NCBI GenBank assembly: GCA_002328825.1
Contig: DCWI01000062.1
Coordinates: 3,556 to 52,916 of the forward strand
DNA length: 49,361 nt
DNA from: Nitrospiraceae bacterium UBA2166
GTDB taxonomy: Bacteria; Nitrospirota; Nitrospiria; Nitrospirales; UBA2166
Direction: 5' to 3'
Positions 1 to 9,400 of this stretch are shown here, in pieces. Below the pieces are notes generated by a model. The model worked only from the letters and a program-made list of their open reading frames with translations, ran no database searches and had not been told where the DNA came from. The position numbers and the translations under genes were made by a program. How positions within the stretch are numbered: position 1 is the first letter of the stretch; each line of letters starts with the position of its first letter.

Positions 1-1
1 G

Positions 2-1078
2 TCATCCTGCAATATTTTTTCAACCCAAGATCATGCCGCTGCTGCCATGGCAGCAGCGGGGATTCCTGTCTTTGCCTGGAAGGGTGAGACCGAAGAAGAT
101 TATGAATGGTGCATCGACCAAACACTGTACTGGGACGATGGAAAACCATTGAATATGATCCTTGATGATGGCGGAGACTTGACTGCTATTGTGCACCAGA
201 AACACCCAGAAATTTTGAACACCATGCGAGGATTGAGTGAAGAAACCACAACCGGTGTTATCCGCCTATACCAAATGCACGAGCGAGGCGCCCTCAAAGT
301 TCCAGCCATGAACGTAAACGATTCCGTCACCAAATCCAAGTTTGATAATCTCTATGGATGTCGCGAGTCATTAGCTGATGGCCTAAAGCGTGCCACAGAT
401 GTCATGATCGCTGGAAAAGTTGTGGTTGTGGCAGGATACGGAGGAGTTGGAAAGGGTTGTGCTCAATCAATGCGCGGATTTGGTGCCCGAGTTCTTGTCA
501 CTGAAATCGACCCGATTTGCGCCCTTCAAGCCGCAATGGAAGGTTTTGAAGTCGTCACAATGGATGAAGCCGCTCTGACTGGAGATATTTTTGTCACCGC
601 AACAGGCTGCATGAAAGCTATTGACGGACGTCATTTAGATACCATGAAAGATAATGCAATAGTGTGCAATATTGGCCATTTTGATTCAGAAATCGACATT
701 GCCTACCTCGTAGATCGTTCAGATATAAGAGAGATAGAAATTAAGCCTCAGGTTGATAAGTTTATCTTTCCAGACGGAAAAACTATCATCGTGCTCGCCA
801 GAGGTCGACTAGTAAATCTAGGGTGCGCCACTGGACATCCATCGTTTGTCATGAGCAATAGTTTCTCCAACCAAGTTCTTGCACAAATTGCCCTGTGGAG
901 CGAAACTGAAAAATACCCTGTTGGTGTTCACGTCCTTCCTAAAGACCTCGATGAAGAAGTTGCGCGGTTACACCTTGATCAGCTCGGTGTGAAACTAACC
1001 GTACTTTCTAACGAACAATCAGAGTACCTAGGCCTCCCAGTCGCAGGGCCATTCAAACCCGATTACTATCGCTATTAG
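2..1078 (+). CDS. ahcY: S-adenosylhomocysteine hydrolase, 5'-truncated by the window edge
   Basis: Cleaves S-adenosylhomocysteine to adenosine and homocysteine in the cytoplasm, removing the inhibitory product of SAM-dependent methylation. The frame is open from base 2; its first visible residues include [15 protein letters not shown], the conserved AhcY motif that lies before the first in-frame ATG (base 47), so that ATG is not the true start. About 358 residues are visible and roughly 70 N-terminal ones are missing compared with usual bacterial members. The NAD-binding loop is GYGGVGKG near visible residue 145 (the family more often has GYGDVGKG). The C-terminus KPDYYRY is the family's conserved end and closes over NAD. 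A long hairpin follows the stop. Identification is secure; only the left end is unknown. Confidence 0.97.
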   Translation, partial: SSCNIFSTQDHAAAAMAAAGIPVFAWKGETEEDYEWCIDQTLYWDDGKPLNMILDDGGDLTAIVHQKHPEILNTMRGLSEETTTGVIRLYQMHERGALKVPAMNVNDSVTKSKFDNLYGCRESLADGLKRATDVMIAGKVVVVAGYGGVGKGCAQSMRGFGARVLVTEIDPICALQAAMEGFEVVTMDEAALTGDIFVTATGCMKAIDGRHLDTMKDNAIVCNIGHFDSEIDIAYLVDRSDIREIEIKPQVDKFIFPDGKTIIVLARGRLVNLGCATGHPSFVMSNSFSNQVLAQIALWSETEKYPVGVHVLPKDLDEEVARLHLDQLGVKLTVLSNEQSEYLGLPVAGPFKPDYYRY

Positions 1079-1097
1079 GCGATATAGCAACCCTATG

Positions 1098-1157
1098 ATA
1101 AACAAACCCCATGAGAGCCTCGCATATAGCTAAGTGTTCTCATGGGATTTTGTTTAT
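1098..1157. terminator. Long interrupted hairpin after ahcY, probable terminator
   Basis: Two complementary arms: CCCATGAG (1108-1115) pairs with CTCATGGG (1139-1146), and ATAAACAAA (1098-1106) pairs with TTTGTTTAT (1149-1157), with a small internal loop between them. The T-rich 3' arm and the position 20 nt after the ahcY stop fit a rho-independent terminator. The A-rich 5' arm would allow it to work in both directions. Confidence 0.65.
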
Positions 1158-1438
1158 CTTATTAACCGAAAATGTTCTCTCCCAGGCATCACATGCATAC
1201 TACGTTACGCATGGAGATCATGAGGGTTCAAGAACTAACGAACGCTAAAGATACCCGTCGCACACATGTCAAGAAATGCTACTTAGGTGCCTTGGGGGAA
1301 CCAGACACAGGAGTTTGCAAACAAAAACAGTCTCCCCTCATTGGCAAGCACTCAGACATACTACAATCAACTCAAAGCAGGAAAGTGTAAAAAGTCCGAC
1401 ATTAAACTTCCTCACTAAAACCCTCGGCAGAACACTAC
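1158..1438. other. Intergenic stretch with no supported gene
   Basis: Apart from the ahcY hairpin at its left edge I see no gene here. Short open frames across 1172-1515 give basic, low-complexity translations with no ribosome binding site and no recognisable domain. No tRNA-like arms were seen. Confidence 0.5.
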
Positions 1439-1780
1439 ATGCTTTTAATTCTCATTGGAATTTTTCTCAACGCATTACTAGTTTTCACCATTGCGAAACT
1501 TACGCCTGGAATTAACGTCAAAAACTACAGTGCAGCTGTCGCTGTCGCATTTACTTATGCAGCACTTTCGTGGCTCTTTAAGGGAATCTTAGTTTTTCTC
1601 GCCTTTCCACTCATACTAATAACATTTGGCTTATTTCACCTTGTATTGAACGCTTTTCTCCTCTGGGTAACCGACAAAATTCTAGACAGTTTTGAAATCA
1701 CCAGCCTAAAAGCACTCGCAATCGGAGCCATCACCCTTACCATTAGCGGAGCACTTGTAAACCGATTGATAGGCCACTAA
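1439..1780 (+). CDS. Small membrane protein of the phage-holin 4 superfamily (YvlD-like)
   Basis: A 113-aa integral membrane protein with four hydrophobic segments (about residues 1-20, 30-50, 52-75 and 88-108). The pattern PLILITFGLFHLVLNAFLLW is typical of the Phage_holin_4_2 / YvlD group, common in free-living bacteria outside any phage. The name reflects topology and family only; its cellular role is not established and there is no lysis gene nearby. It stands alone, 360 bp after ahcY, and no strong ribosome binding site precedes the ATG. The family call is fairly sure, the function unknown. Confidence 0.8.
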   Translation: MLLILIGIFLNALLVFTIAKLTPGINVKNYSAAVAVAFTYAALSWLFKGILVFLAFPLILITFGLFHLVLNAFLLWVTDKILDSFEITSLKALAIGAITLTISGALVNRLIGH

Positions 1781-1985
1781 GTGGATTTCTCTATTTGCAG
1801 ACCTAATCAAAGGAGAGTGTCTCTAGAACCTAGACTATCGCCATAAGTGAAATTTCCTCTCCCTAATAACATGACGTCTCCACTGCACTCGAGGAATACT
1901 AGGGGCTGTCATTTAGAAATCTGGCTGAGGAGCTGCCAATTGACTTTTTAGCTTGATAGCAAACCGCCTGAAAGGAGGAGATATC

Positions 1986-2699
1986 ATGACAACATTATTT
2001 CGACAAACGAGATTGGTAGTTGGATATCTCGTGGTCAGCCTTTGCGTAGTAGGTGTCTCCACCGCCCAAGCTCAAATGAAGATTGTTGCAGAGTTTGAAA
2101 ATGTCGTTGCCGAGGAAACGGCCTGCGGGCTTTCATCAGCGTGGTCACATTCAAGTGCAAAGGCAAATATTAGACAACGTGATGGAAAGACAAAAATTAC
2201 CATTAAAGTTAGAAACACCGTACCTGATGTTTTTTGGACAGTCTGGATTCGACTTGCTGGAACCACTCCTCTTGCCGTTTCTGGAATGGCGCAAATGGGA
2301 GCAATACCACTAGCTCCTGTCTCAGCAATTCGCGACCTAGCACAGGCAACTCCGGATGGAAATCTTGAGCGTGACATATTTGCATTGGGTGTTGGAGATG
2401 ATGGAACAGGGTCCGACAATCTTATCAATGGATTTTTTACCGACTCTATAGGCAATGGACGGCTAAAAATTGGCTTGGATTATCCATTAATTAAAGGTGC
2501 AATCCCATTTCATCTCTTTCAAGAGGATCTCAACCCAGTCGCGATTGGAACGGACCCAGTCGTTCCCTTTACGCTTAGAATTGTCAGTCATTGTGAGGAT
2601 AATGCTGGGCATGGATTAGTCCCAGGTGGCCAATTAGATCCAGAAACTGAAAAACCGCTGAGTACAAACCATGAGATTTGGTTTGAATGGAACTTCTAG
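1986..2699 (+). CDS. Secreted protein of unknown function
   Basis: A 237-aa protein. I chose the ATG at 1986 because AAAGGAGG lies at 1970-1977 with ideal spacing; an upstream in-frame start at 1953 would include that site inside the gene. Residues 1-30 form a signal peptide ending at an AQA-type cleavage site. The mature part appears beta-rich, with FFTDSIGNGRLKIG near the middle and a C-terminal NHEIWFEWNF. Two cysteines (about residues 38 and 203) could form a disulfide. I do not recognise a family. It converges on the sugar-dehydrogenase-like gene next door. Likely periplasmic or extracellular; function cannot be assigned. Confidence 0.8.
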   Translation: MTTLFRQTRLVVGYLVVSLCVVGVSTAQAQMKIVAEFENVVAEETACGLSSAWSHSSAKANIRQRDGKTKITIKVRNTVPDVFWTVWIRLAGTTPLAVSGMAQMGAIPLAPVSAIRDLAQATPDGNLERDIFALGVGDDGTGSDNLINGFFTDSIGNGRLKIGLDYPLIKGAIPFHLFQEDLNPVAIGTDPVVPFTLRIVSHCEDNAGHGLVPGGQLDPETEKPLSTNHEIWFEWNF

Positions 2700-2760
2700 T
2701 ACCCTTTCTAGAAGACCGCGTGTAAAGAGATCCCCACAGCATATTGGTTACTACACAGCA

Positions 2761-4311
2761 TTAATGATTCGCCGACACCAAGCGGAAAATACTCCCACCA
2801 TTCTCGATGACGTAGATCTCTCCTTCCTGATCAACAGCCAGCGATCGAACAAGCAAAGCGAATTCCCCAGACACTAGGTCATGACCTCCTTCAATAAATA
2901 TATTTTTTACAAGTGTCCCTGCGAAGTCTGTTGAAAGCCCCATGATAGCCCCACTACAAAAGTCCGAGAACAGATAGATGCCATAGAGTTCTGGAATTCC
3001 GCTACCACGATACACGTGCCCACCAATAACCGAGCAGCCGTCGTCATGATCATAGGTAAAAAGTGGACTTACAAGTGTGGAAATATCACATGGAAGAAAA
3101 CCGGCGCATTCTTCTCCTTCAAGGATAGGCCATCCGTAATTCGCTCCAGGAACAACAATATCGATTTCCTCCCAACGACGATTGCCAACATCTCCTAACC
3201 ATAAGACTCCTGTCTGTGAATCGAAGCTCCATCTCCATGGATTGCGTAACCCAGTCGCATAGACTTCGGAAGGGCCAGTTTCTCCAAGAAAGGGATTGTC
3301 CTCTGGAATAACATATGGAAACCCGCCATCTACATCGATTCTGAGCATTTTTCCAAGAAAACTGTTTACAGCCTGGCTTTGGAAACGATCTCCACCATCA
3401 CCTAGGCTAAGATAGAGAAAACCGTCAACCCCAAACGCAATTTGCCCCCCATTATGACGCGCCCTCGGTTGCTCTACGCGAATCAAAACTTCCTCAGAGT
3501 TCGGATTAAAAGTTATCTCTTCATCAAACCTGACAAAAAGGGAAAGGCGAGATTCAATACCATTCTCTGTTTCAGCGGTGTAATAAACATAGGCTTTCCC
3601 GTTTTCCAAAAAATCAGGATGAAAGGCCAAGGCGAGCATTCCAAGCTCAAGGTCAAACTCACTGAGGGGCTCTACAATAGAGCGAAGATCAAGAACCGTT
3701 GTTAATTCACTTACGGCAGGATGATTCAAAAACGTTTGAATAAGGCCCGTTCGATTGACAATATACCATCGATCGGCATCACCTGAAGCCTGAAGCAAAG
3801 CGACAGGATCTAGAAATTCCAACCCACTAAATACGCGCTCCAATCTAAGATTTAGTGTATCTTGCGGCGGCAAGAATGAGAGACCAAGCGGAGGCCCAAC
3901 GAAAACCATCAAGGAGACGGAGGCTGCTTTATTTCCTAGTTGATCCTTTGCCTTAATTCGAAATACTCTCTGCCGAGGCTTACTGGTATCAAGGAAAACT
4001 TGAGTTGTAAAACGTCCATCACCGGCAGTCAAATCACCATTTGTCCCATCATCGGAAAATACCGCAATCGTCGGGTTTTTCTTTCCGACCTTAATTTTCT
4101 TTAACTTTACGCTCCGAGGATCTAAATCACCATCCACATCAACCACCATGACAGAAACAGTAACCTGTTGCTTGCCCACCCCAAGCGCCAAAATCGCTGG
4201 GTCAACGATCACATTCAACAACCGAGGGGATTCTGCTGCAAATACCAGACTAGGAATTATGAGCACCACAGCAAGAGTTACCACGTATTTTAAATCGTGA
4301 AATTTCAACAT
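2761..4311 (-). CDS. PQQ-dependent sugar dehydrogenase-like (GSDH) secreted beta-propeller protein
   Basis: A 516-aa exported protein. Residues 1-25 are a signal peptide. Residues about 28-140 form an Ig-like domain (VDVDGDLDPRSVKL, then DDGTNGDLTAGDGRF) resembling pre-anchor domains of surface proteins. Residues about 155-510 are a glucose/sorbosone dehydrogenase-type propeller: LGMLALAFHPDF, RHNGGQIAFGVDGFLYLSLG, GLRNPWRWSFD, LGDVGNRRWEEID and ANYGWPILEGEE are all signatures of that fold. The family oxidises sugars or aldoses using PQQ in the periplasm, but many members have unknown substrates. No PQQ synthesis genes are in the window. The fold is secure, the activity inferred. Confidence 0.88.
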   Translation of the reverse strand: MLKFHDLKYVVTLAVVLIIPSLVFAAESPRLLNVIVDPAILALGVGKQQVTVSVMVVDVDGDLDPRSVKLKKIKVGKKNPTIAVFSDDGTNGDLTAGDGRFTTQVFLDTSKPRQRVFRIKAKDQLGNKAASVSLMVFVGPPLGLSFLPPQDTLNLRLERVFSGLEFLDPVALLQASGDADRWYIVNRTGLIQTFLNHPAVSELTTVLDLRSIVEPLSEFDLELGMLALAFHPDFLENGKAYVYYTAETENGIESRLSLFVRFDEEITFNPNSEEVLIRVEQPRARHNGGQIAFGVDGFLYLSLGDGGDRFQSQAVNSFLGKMLRIDVDGGFPYVIPEDNPFLGETGPSEVYATGLRNPWRWSFDSQTGVLWLGDVGNRRWEEIDIVVPGANYGWPILEGEECAGFLPCDISTLVSPLFTYDHDDGCSVIGGHVYRGSGIPELYGIYLFSDFCSGAIMGLSTDFAGTLVKNIFIEGGHDLVSGEFALLVRSLAVDQEGEIYVIENGGSIFRLVSANH

Positions 4312-4523
4312 ATAAAATCAAAAATAATCTTTTTTATATTATACATTTAATCATATAAACATAATGAATAACATTCATTTCTGTATTGGCTGCAATAAGT
4401 AAATAATTGACGAAGACTTTGTGATCGAACACTGCCAATTGCACAGCTAATTAACTCCGCATTTTCCCACCATCATCTTCCTAGGAAACAGGATACCATC
4501 ATCACTAATCCGTCGACCCTTCC

Positions 4524-4553
4524 TTGACAGGCTTCATAGCGGAAATCTATAAT
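4524..4553 (+). promoter_or_regulatory. Consensus sigma70 promoter of the gpsA-larB-larC-pdxA operon
   Basis: TTGACA at 4524-4529 and TATAAT at 4548-4553, both perfect hexamers, separated by 18 nt. Transcription would start near 4560, about 19 nt before the gpsA ATG, leaving room for the GGAAAG ribosome binding site. Confidence 0.8.
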
Positions 4554-4578
4554 TCTCCACTCTAAACATCGGAAAGAC

Positions 4579-5670
4579 ATGGAAGAACAGAACATTCAAG
4601 AAAACGCAATCGCAGAGGACTCCGAGGAGTTCCCTTCCGACGCTGAGATCATCACCGTCATCGGAGCTGGAGCTTGGGGTACCGTCCTATCCTGGCTTCT
4701 AGCTGAACAAGGGTATCAGGTTAACCTATGGTGCTATGAGCCAGATCTGGTTATGGCAATCAGGAATTCCCGCGAAAATTTGGGGTATCTACCTGGAGTA
4801 CTTCTCCCACGTAACGTACTAGCTACCTCCTCGATAGAGATAGCCTTAGAGGATACAAACGCAATTGTCTTCGCTGTCCCATCACATGCAGCTCGCTCAG
4901 TGCTAACTCAAATGACCGAATTCCTCACTGTCCCCCATCCAATCCTCAGTGTATCAAAGGGGATTGAAATTAGTACCCTCATGCTGATGACCGAGATCAT
5001 GAAGGACGTTCTTCCTGCATTCATACATGACCAGATCGCCGTTCTCTCTGGCCCAAGCTTTGCCCAAGAAGTTCGGAGACGGCAACCGACTCATGTTGTA
5101 CTCGCATCTGAAAACCATTTTATAGCAACGGAATGGCAGAAAAAACTCATGACACACTACTTTCGACCAACAATATCCACTGACGTCATTGGCGTCCAAC
5201 TTGGTGGTGCCCTAAAGAACATTATATCACTCGGCACCGGCATGCTTGAGGGGCTTGAATTCGGCGAGAATACCAAAGCGGCATTTCTTACCCACGGGAT
5301 GGATGAAATTATACGACTGGGAGAAGCCATGGGAGCCAACCCTAAGACCTTTACTGGCTTAGCGGGATTGGGAGACTTAATTCTCACTGGGACAGGAGCC
5401 ATCAGCCGTAATAGAGACATTGGGGTACGGCTTTCACGTGGGCGGTCACTTGAAACTCTCATGGAAGAGCGCATGTCAGTCGCGGAGGGCGTAAATGCGG
5501 CAAAGGCTGTGGCAGAGCTTGCAAAACGTCATTCTGTCGATATGCCAATTGTCACGGCGATGAACGCGATCATGTATAACGACGAAGACCCACGGCAAAC
5601 CATTCTGACGCTGTTGGAGAACCTAATTCCTGATCACGTAGAACTTGCCACGGCCGACCGCGCCTCCTGA
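4579..5670 (+). CDS. gpsA: Glycerol-3-phosphate dehydrogenase [NAD(P)+]
   Basis: Reduces dihydroxyacetone phosphate to sn-glycerol 3-phosphate, the backbone for phospholipids. The 363-aa product has an acidic N-terminal extension of about 24 residues before the Rossmann motif VIGAGAWGT. SVSKGIE, VLSGPSFAQEV and GGALKNIISLGTGM (the last containing the catalytic lysine) follow, then GLAGLGDLILT and SRNRDIG, the substrate-binding C-terminal helices. The family is usually about 330 aa, so only the N-terminal tail is unusual. It is the first gene of the operon behind a consensus promoter; larB follows after 56 nt. Function is secure. Confidence 0.97.
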   Translation: MEEQNIQENAIAEDSEEFPSDAEIITVIGAGAWGTVLSWLLAEQGYQVNLWCYEPDLVMAIRNSRENLGYLPGVLLPRNVLATSSIEIALEDTNAIVFAVPSHAARSVLTQMTEFLTVPHPILSVSKGIEISTLMLMTEIMKDVLPAFIHDQIAVLSGPSFAQEVRRRQPTHVVLASENHFIATEWQKKLMTHYFRPTISTDVIGVQLGGALKNIISLGTGMLEGLEFGENTKAAFLTHGMDEIIRLGEAMGANPKTFTGLAGLGDLILTGTGAISRNRDIGVRLSRGRSLETLMEERMSVAEGVNAAKAVAELAKRHSVDMPIVTAMNAIMYNDEDPRQTILTLLENLIPDHVELATADRAS

Positions 5671-5726
5671 CCTTCCCTCCCGGTTACCCCCCATAACGCC
5701 TCAAAAAAGAGGCTGTTCGAAACACT

Positions 5727-6482
5727 ATGAATCGAAAAAAACTCCGCCGACTGCTTCGGGATTTTCAACGCGGCCATTCTACAATTGATGCCCTATTAAC
5801 TCAATTACAATTCCTACCGTATGAAAACACCGGATTCGCATCAATCGACCATCATCGCGACATCCGCCAACACATCCCCGAGGTTATTTTTTGCCCAGGA
5901 AAAACAACAGAACAAATCGTTAAAATTGCGTCCCGTTTGCATCAACACGGTGCCCCAGTTTTAGCAACTCGAGCAGACCCTACTATTGCCAACGCATTAC
6001 GGACTATAAACGCCAATACAAAATACGATGAACAGAGTCACACTGTAGTAATTGGACGTACTCCATCACGAAAAACAGGGCGAATTATCATTGTTACCGC
6101 AGGTACCTCTGATATCCCCATTGCTGAAGAAGCTAGAATCACGGCAGAAGTGCTCGGAAGCGCGGTAACAACAATATATGATATTGGAGTTGCAGGAATC
6201 CATCGCCTCATTGATCGATTACCCGAATTCACCAAAGCTCGAGTCTTTGTCGTTGCTGCCGGAATGGATGGCGTGTTGCCAAGCGTAATTGGCGGGCTTA
6301 TCAGCCAACCCATCGTTGCAATTCCAACAAGCCGAGGATACGGAACGGGAAAAAACGGCGTTGCAGCACTCCATACAATGCTAAATTCGTGTGCTCCAGG
6401 GATTGGCGTGATGAACATTGACAACGGATTCGGAGCGGGCTGTCTCGCTCATAAAATTAATCAAATGGGAAAGAAAAAATGA
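5727..6482 (+). CDS. larB: Nickel-pincer cofactor biosynthesis protein LarB
   Basis: LarB carboxylates and hydrolyses nicotinic acid adenine dinucleotide, the first step toward the nickel-pincer nucleotide cofactor first found in lactate racemase. The 251-aa product has the LarB N-terminal helical part (residues 1-80) and a C-terminal domain related to AIR carboxylase/PurE: IVTAGTSDIPIAEEA, then VFVVAAGMDGVLPSVIGGL and a Gly-rich C-terminal loop GTGKNGVAALHTML. Its stop overlaps the larC start (ATGA), indicating translational coupling. No larA or larE lies within the window, so the enzyme that would use the cofactor is not apparent here. Confidence 0.93.
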   Translation: MNRKKLRRLLRDFQRGHSTIDALLTQLQFLPYENTGFASIDHHRDIRQHIPEVIFCPGKTTEQIVKIASRLHQHGAPVLATRADPTIANALRTINANTKYDEQSHTVVIGRTPSRKTGRIIIVTAGTSDIPIAEEARITAEVLGSAVTTIYDIGVAGIHRLIDRLPEFTKARVFVVAAGMDGVLPSVIGGLISQPIVAIPTSRGYGTGKNGVAALHTMLNSCAPGIGVMNIDNGFGAGCLAHKINQMGKKK

Positions 6483-7711
6483 AAACCGCCTATTTTGATT
6501 GTTCATCCGGTGTTAGCGGCGACATGATTCTCGGAGCCCTTGTTGACGCTGGCCTCCCATTTGCAAGACTCTCTACAGAATTAAAGTGCCTCCCAATAAA
6601 AGGGTTTTCTCTCAAAGCAAAAAAGGTTCGCCGGTCAACAATTGCCTCCACAAAGATTGATGTGATCATACAGGGCACTCCGAAGGCTCCGCGAACCCTC
6701 GAGGACATGGTCCGGATGATCAACAAATCATCTCTTCCACCACATGTTGTCAAACAAAGCCTCGACGTATTCTCTCGCATGGCCCACGCAGAAGCCCGCG
6801 CGCATAGGATCACCCCTTCAAAAGTTGTATTCCATGAAATCGGCGTGATTGACACTATTATCGACGTCGTAGGAGGACTATTGGGATGTACCCTCCTCGG
6901 CATTGACCGAGTCATTGCATCACCTTTGAACCTTGGATCAGGCCTAGTCACAACTTCCCATGGCACCCTCCCAATACCAGTCCCAGCCACAATACACCTT
7001 CTCAAAGGTGTCCCCATATATACCTCGGAAACCCAAGCTGAACTTACAACACCAACAGGAGCAGCTATTTTGACTTCACTCGCCAATGACTTCGGGTTAA
7101 TGCCTGCCATGAGAGTGCAGTCAATCGGGCATGGCGCTGGAACATGGCAAATACATGGCCACCCGAATTTCCTCCGCATCTTTATTGGAGAAGATTCGAG
7201 AATAAATAAACTACAACCATTCAACAACACCGATGATCATGCGGTGATGATTGAAACCAACCTTGATGATATGAACCCTCAGGTCTACGATTTATTCATT
7301 GAACGATTATTAAGTGGCGGAGCATTGGATGTCACACTCACGCCAGTCATTATGAAAAAGGGACGGCCAGGAATTATCCTTGGGGTTCTCACAACACACA
7401 ATCACATCAATACCATTACTGAGATAATATTTCGAGAAACGACAACATTAGGAATACGATTTCATAACGTCGCCCGAACGATCCTTTCACGTACTGCAGC
7501 AAAAGTGAAAACAAAATATGGCGCAGTTTCAATTAAAATTGCAACATTGAACGATGGGACACAGCGACGATCGCCTGAATATCGAGACTGTAGACAGATA
7601 GCACAACAAACTGGAACGCCAATCCGCGATGTTATAGACGAAGTACGCCGCTCAATCAATTACACAGAAAACACAATCGCATCAAAGAGAAAAAACAAGA
7701 AGCATGCCTGA
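6479..7711 (+). CDS. larC: Nickel-pincer cofactor biosynthesis protein LarC (nickel insertion)
   Basis: LarC is the CTP-dependent cyclometallase that inserts nickel into the pincer nucleotide. The 410-aa product begins with AYFDCSSGVSGDMILGAL, the family signature, and carries the conserved VVFHEIGVIDTIIDVVG, THGTLPIPVPAT-like segment and AELTTPTGAAIL, then the C-terminal half with ETNLDDMNPQ and IMKKGRPG. In Lactiplantibacillus plantarum LarC is made by a programmed frameshift between two frames; here it is one uninterrupted reading frame. It overlaps larB by 4 nt and pdxA by 8 nt. Confidence 0.95.
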   Translation: MKTAYFDCSSGVSGDMILGALVDAGLPFARLSTELKCLPIKGFSLKAKKVRRSTIASTKIDVIIQGTPKAPRTLEDMVRMINKSSLPPHVVKQSLDVFSRMAHAEARAHRITPSKVVFHEIGVIDTIIDVVGGLLGCTLLGIDRVIASPLNLGSGLVTTSHGTLPIPVPATIHLLKGVPIYTSETQAELTTPTGAAILTSLANDFGLMPAMRVQSIGHGAGTWQIHGHPNFLRIFIGEDSRINKLQPFNNTDDHAVMIETNLDDMNPQVYDLFIERLLSGGALDVTLTPVIMKKGRPGIILGVLTTHNHINTITEIIFRETTTLGIRFHNVARTILSRTAAKVKTKYGAVSIKIATLNDGTQRRSPEYRDCRQIAQQTGTPIRDVIDEVRRSINYTENTIASKRKNKKHA

Positions 7712-8741
7712 ACTCCCCCTCGTTGGAATTACCATGGGTGATCCTGCCGGCATTGGTCCCGAGGTTATCGCGAAAACATTAACTGGATCCAATGGCAAAG
7801 GTGTGAGATCCCAGACGCGCCCATTCGTCATCGGATCATATCCAACCATGAAACAAATATGTCTGACTCTTCAACTCCCATGTCACGTTCAAAGACTTGA
7901 TCATCTTGGCTCTCACAACACAAACAACAATGTCATCAACGTGCTTGATCCCCTCCATAACCCATTACCACCCGTCATACACGGAAAACCATCTATCGCA
8001 AACGGACACGCCCAGGTTACCTTTATCGAAAAGGCTGTCAGCCTCGCGATGAATGGAGATATCGACGCTATCATTACAGCTCCCATCACCAAAGCAGCCA
8101 TGGCCATGGCCGGGTATGACTACCCTGGCCATACTGAGTTACTGGCCAAACTCACTGGAGTGCTTTCAACCGGTGGAGAATCTGGCATGATGCTGATGGG
8201 TGGCCCACTACGCATCATGTTCGTCACCACACACACTGCCATTCGAAATCTTCCATCCTTGATCCAGATTCCAAACGTAATGAAAGCTATTCGGTTGGCA
8301 CATTTGGCATGTCGCGATTTTTTTGGAATTCTCCGTCCACGAATTGGCGTTGCCGGGTTAAATCCACATGCAGGCGAAGATGGATTATTTGGAATGGAAG
8401 AAACTCAAGTGATTACACCAGCTATAGAGCAATCTAACACGGCAGGAATACACTGCTCAGGACCCTTTCCATCCGACACACTGTTTCAACGAACCTCCAA
8501 GGATGAGTTTGATGCCCTCGTGGCCATGTATCACGATCAAGGACTCATTCCTTTGAAAGTATTATCGTTTGGACAAGCAGTCAACATCACCGTGGGATTA
8601 CCCATTCTACGAACATCGGTCGATCACGGCACAGCCTACGACATCGCCGGCAAAGGGATTGCCTCCCCTGGAAGCTTAATCCAAGCTATCCACACTGCAT
8701 CACAAATATTGGAGCGCCAAACAGCAGGAGACACACAATGA
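7704..8741 (+). CDS. pdxA: 4-hydroxythreonine-4-phosphate dehydrogenase
   Basis: Oxidises 4-phosphohydroxy-L-threonine in the DXP-dependent route to pyridoxal 5'-phosphate. The 345-aa length is normal. Visible family motifs are GITMGDPAGIGPEVI at the N-terminus, TAPITKAAMAMAGYDYPGHTE, the GLNPHAGEDG metal-site region, and MYHDQGLIPLKVL followed by TSVDHGTAYDIAGKG at the C-terminus, including the conserved zinc-binding histidines. The start overlaps the end of larC by 8 nt and its stop overlaps the next start (ATGA). A PdxA2-type relative with another substrate is possible, but the motifs fit true PdxA. Confidence 0.95.
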   Translation: MPELPLVGITMGDPAGIGPEVIAKTLTGSNGKGVRSQTRPFVIGSYPTMKQICLTLQLPCHVQRLDHLGSHNTNNNVINVLDPLHNPLPPVIHGKPSIANGHAQVTFIEKAVSLAMNGDIDAIITAPITKAAMAMAGYDYPGHTELLAKLTGVLSTGGESGMMLMGGPLRIMFVTTHTAIRNLPSLIQIPNVMKAIRLAHLACRDFFGILRPRIGVAGLNPHAGEDGLFGMEETQVITPAIEQSNTAGIHCSGPFPSDTLFQRTSKDEFDALVAMYHDQGLIPLKVLSFGQAVNITVGLPILRTSVDHGTAYDIAGKGIASPGSLIQAIHTASQILERQTAGDTQ

Positions 8742-9373
8742 CCCTTATACGCATTTTTGTTTCAGGATTAATTGTCTTGTTTGCGTTAGAAAGAACGGCA
8801 TCTGCAGAACATGAATTTTCGGAAGTCAAACCCATTGTTATTGTGAACTATTCGGAGTTTCCTCACGCCTGGAAGAGTCGCAATGATCACCCGGCAATAG
8901 AAGACCTCTATGCGGTCCATCACGATGAAAACGATCCATATCTCAAAGCCAAGATTGGCCATCGCCCTCAGCGCATTTTCAAAAAAAAATCTTGGGATCC
9001 ATTTACCCACCCAATCATTACATGGAAATGGCGCCTACATACAATGCCAACCGACAATGAAAAATCCATTGCCGTATATGTATCACTCGGAACTGACATT
9101 ATAGGAATCCCAAAAATCGTGAAGTATCTTTGGAGTAATACTCATCCAGAGGGCACAGAACTCAATGAAGGATTCTTCCGACCCCATGAAGTCGTCGTCC
9201 AAAGCAAAGCAATACCCACAAACGAATGGATCACAGAGTACGTTGATGCTTCAGAAGACTACTCTCGTTTCTTTGGCATGGAACCAGACGAAGAGGCGTA
9301 CGGAATTGGATTTCTCGTCTCGCCAGGCATTGAAATTGATTTCTCCGATGTAGTCGCGCTTCCGCGTGAATAA
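8738..9373 (+). CDS. DUF3047-type exported protein
   Basis: A 211-aa product with an N-terminal signal peptide (residues 1-22, IFVSGLIVLFALERTASA). The body shows the DUF3047 layout: a beta-sandwich-like protein with a central HPIITWKWRLHTMPT strand and KSIAVYVSLGT, and a C-terminal FGMEPDEEAYGIGFLVS followed by DFSDVVALPRE. The function of DUF3047 is not known to me. Its start overlaps the pdxA stop by 4 nt, so it is the last gene of the gpsA operon, and it converges on the SpoIID-like gene 27 nt beyond. Confidence 0.82.
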   Translation: MTLIRIFVSGLIVLFALERTASAEHEFSEVKPIVIVNYSEFPHAWKSRNDHPAIEDLYAVHHDENDPYLKAKIGHRPQRIFKKKSWDPFTHPIITWKWRLHTMPTDNEKSIAVYVSLGTDIIGIPKIVKYLWSNTHPEGTELNEGFFRPHEVVVQSKAIPTNEWITEYVDASEDYSRFFGMEPDEEAYGIGFLVSPGIEIDFSDVVALPRE

Positions 9374-9400
9374 AGAAGGTTTCCATTCGAAGAAACTTGA

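Noticed and set aside
1172..1515. Short ORFs between ahcY and the holin-like gene
   Set aside because: No ribosome site, no domain, biased composition; likely chance.
5698..5713. GCCTC-A6-GAGGC hairpin between gpsA and larB
   Set aside because: Only 5 bp, without a following T-run; not a convincing terminator, and the operon continues.
6479..7711. Programmed frameshift in larC as in Lactiplantibacillus
   Set aside because: The frame is continuous with all motifs in one ORF, so no frameshift is needed.
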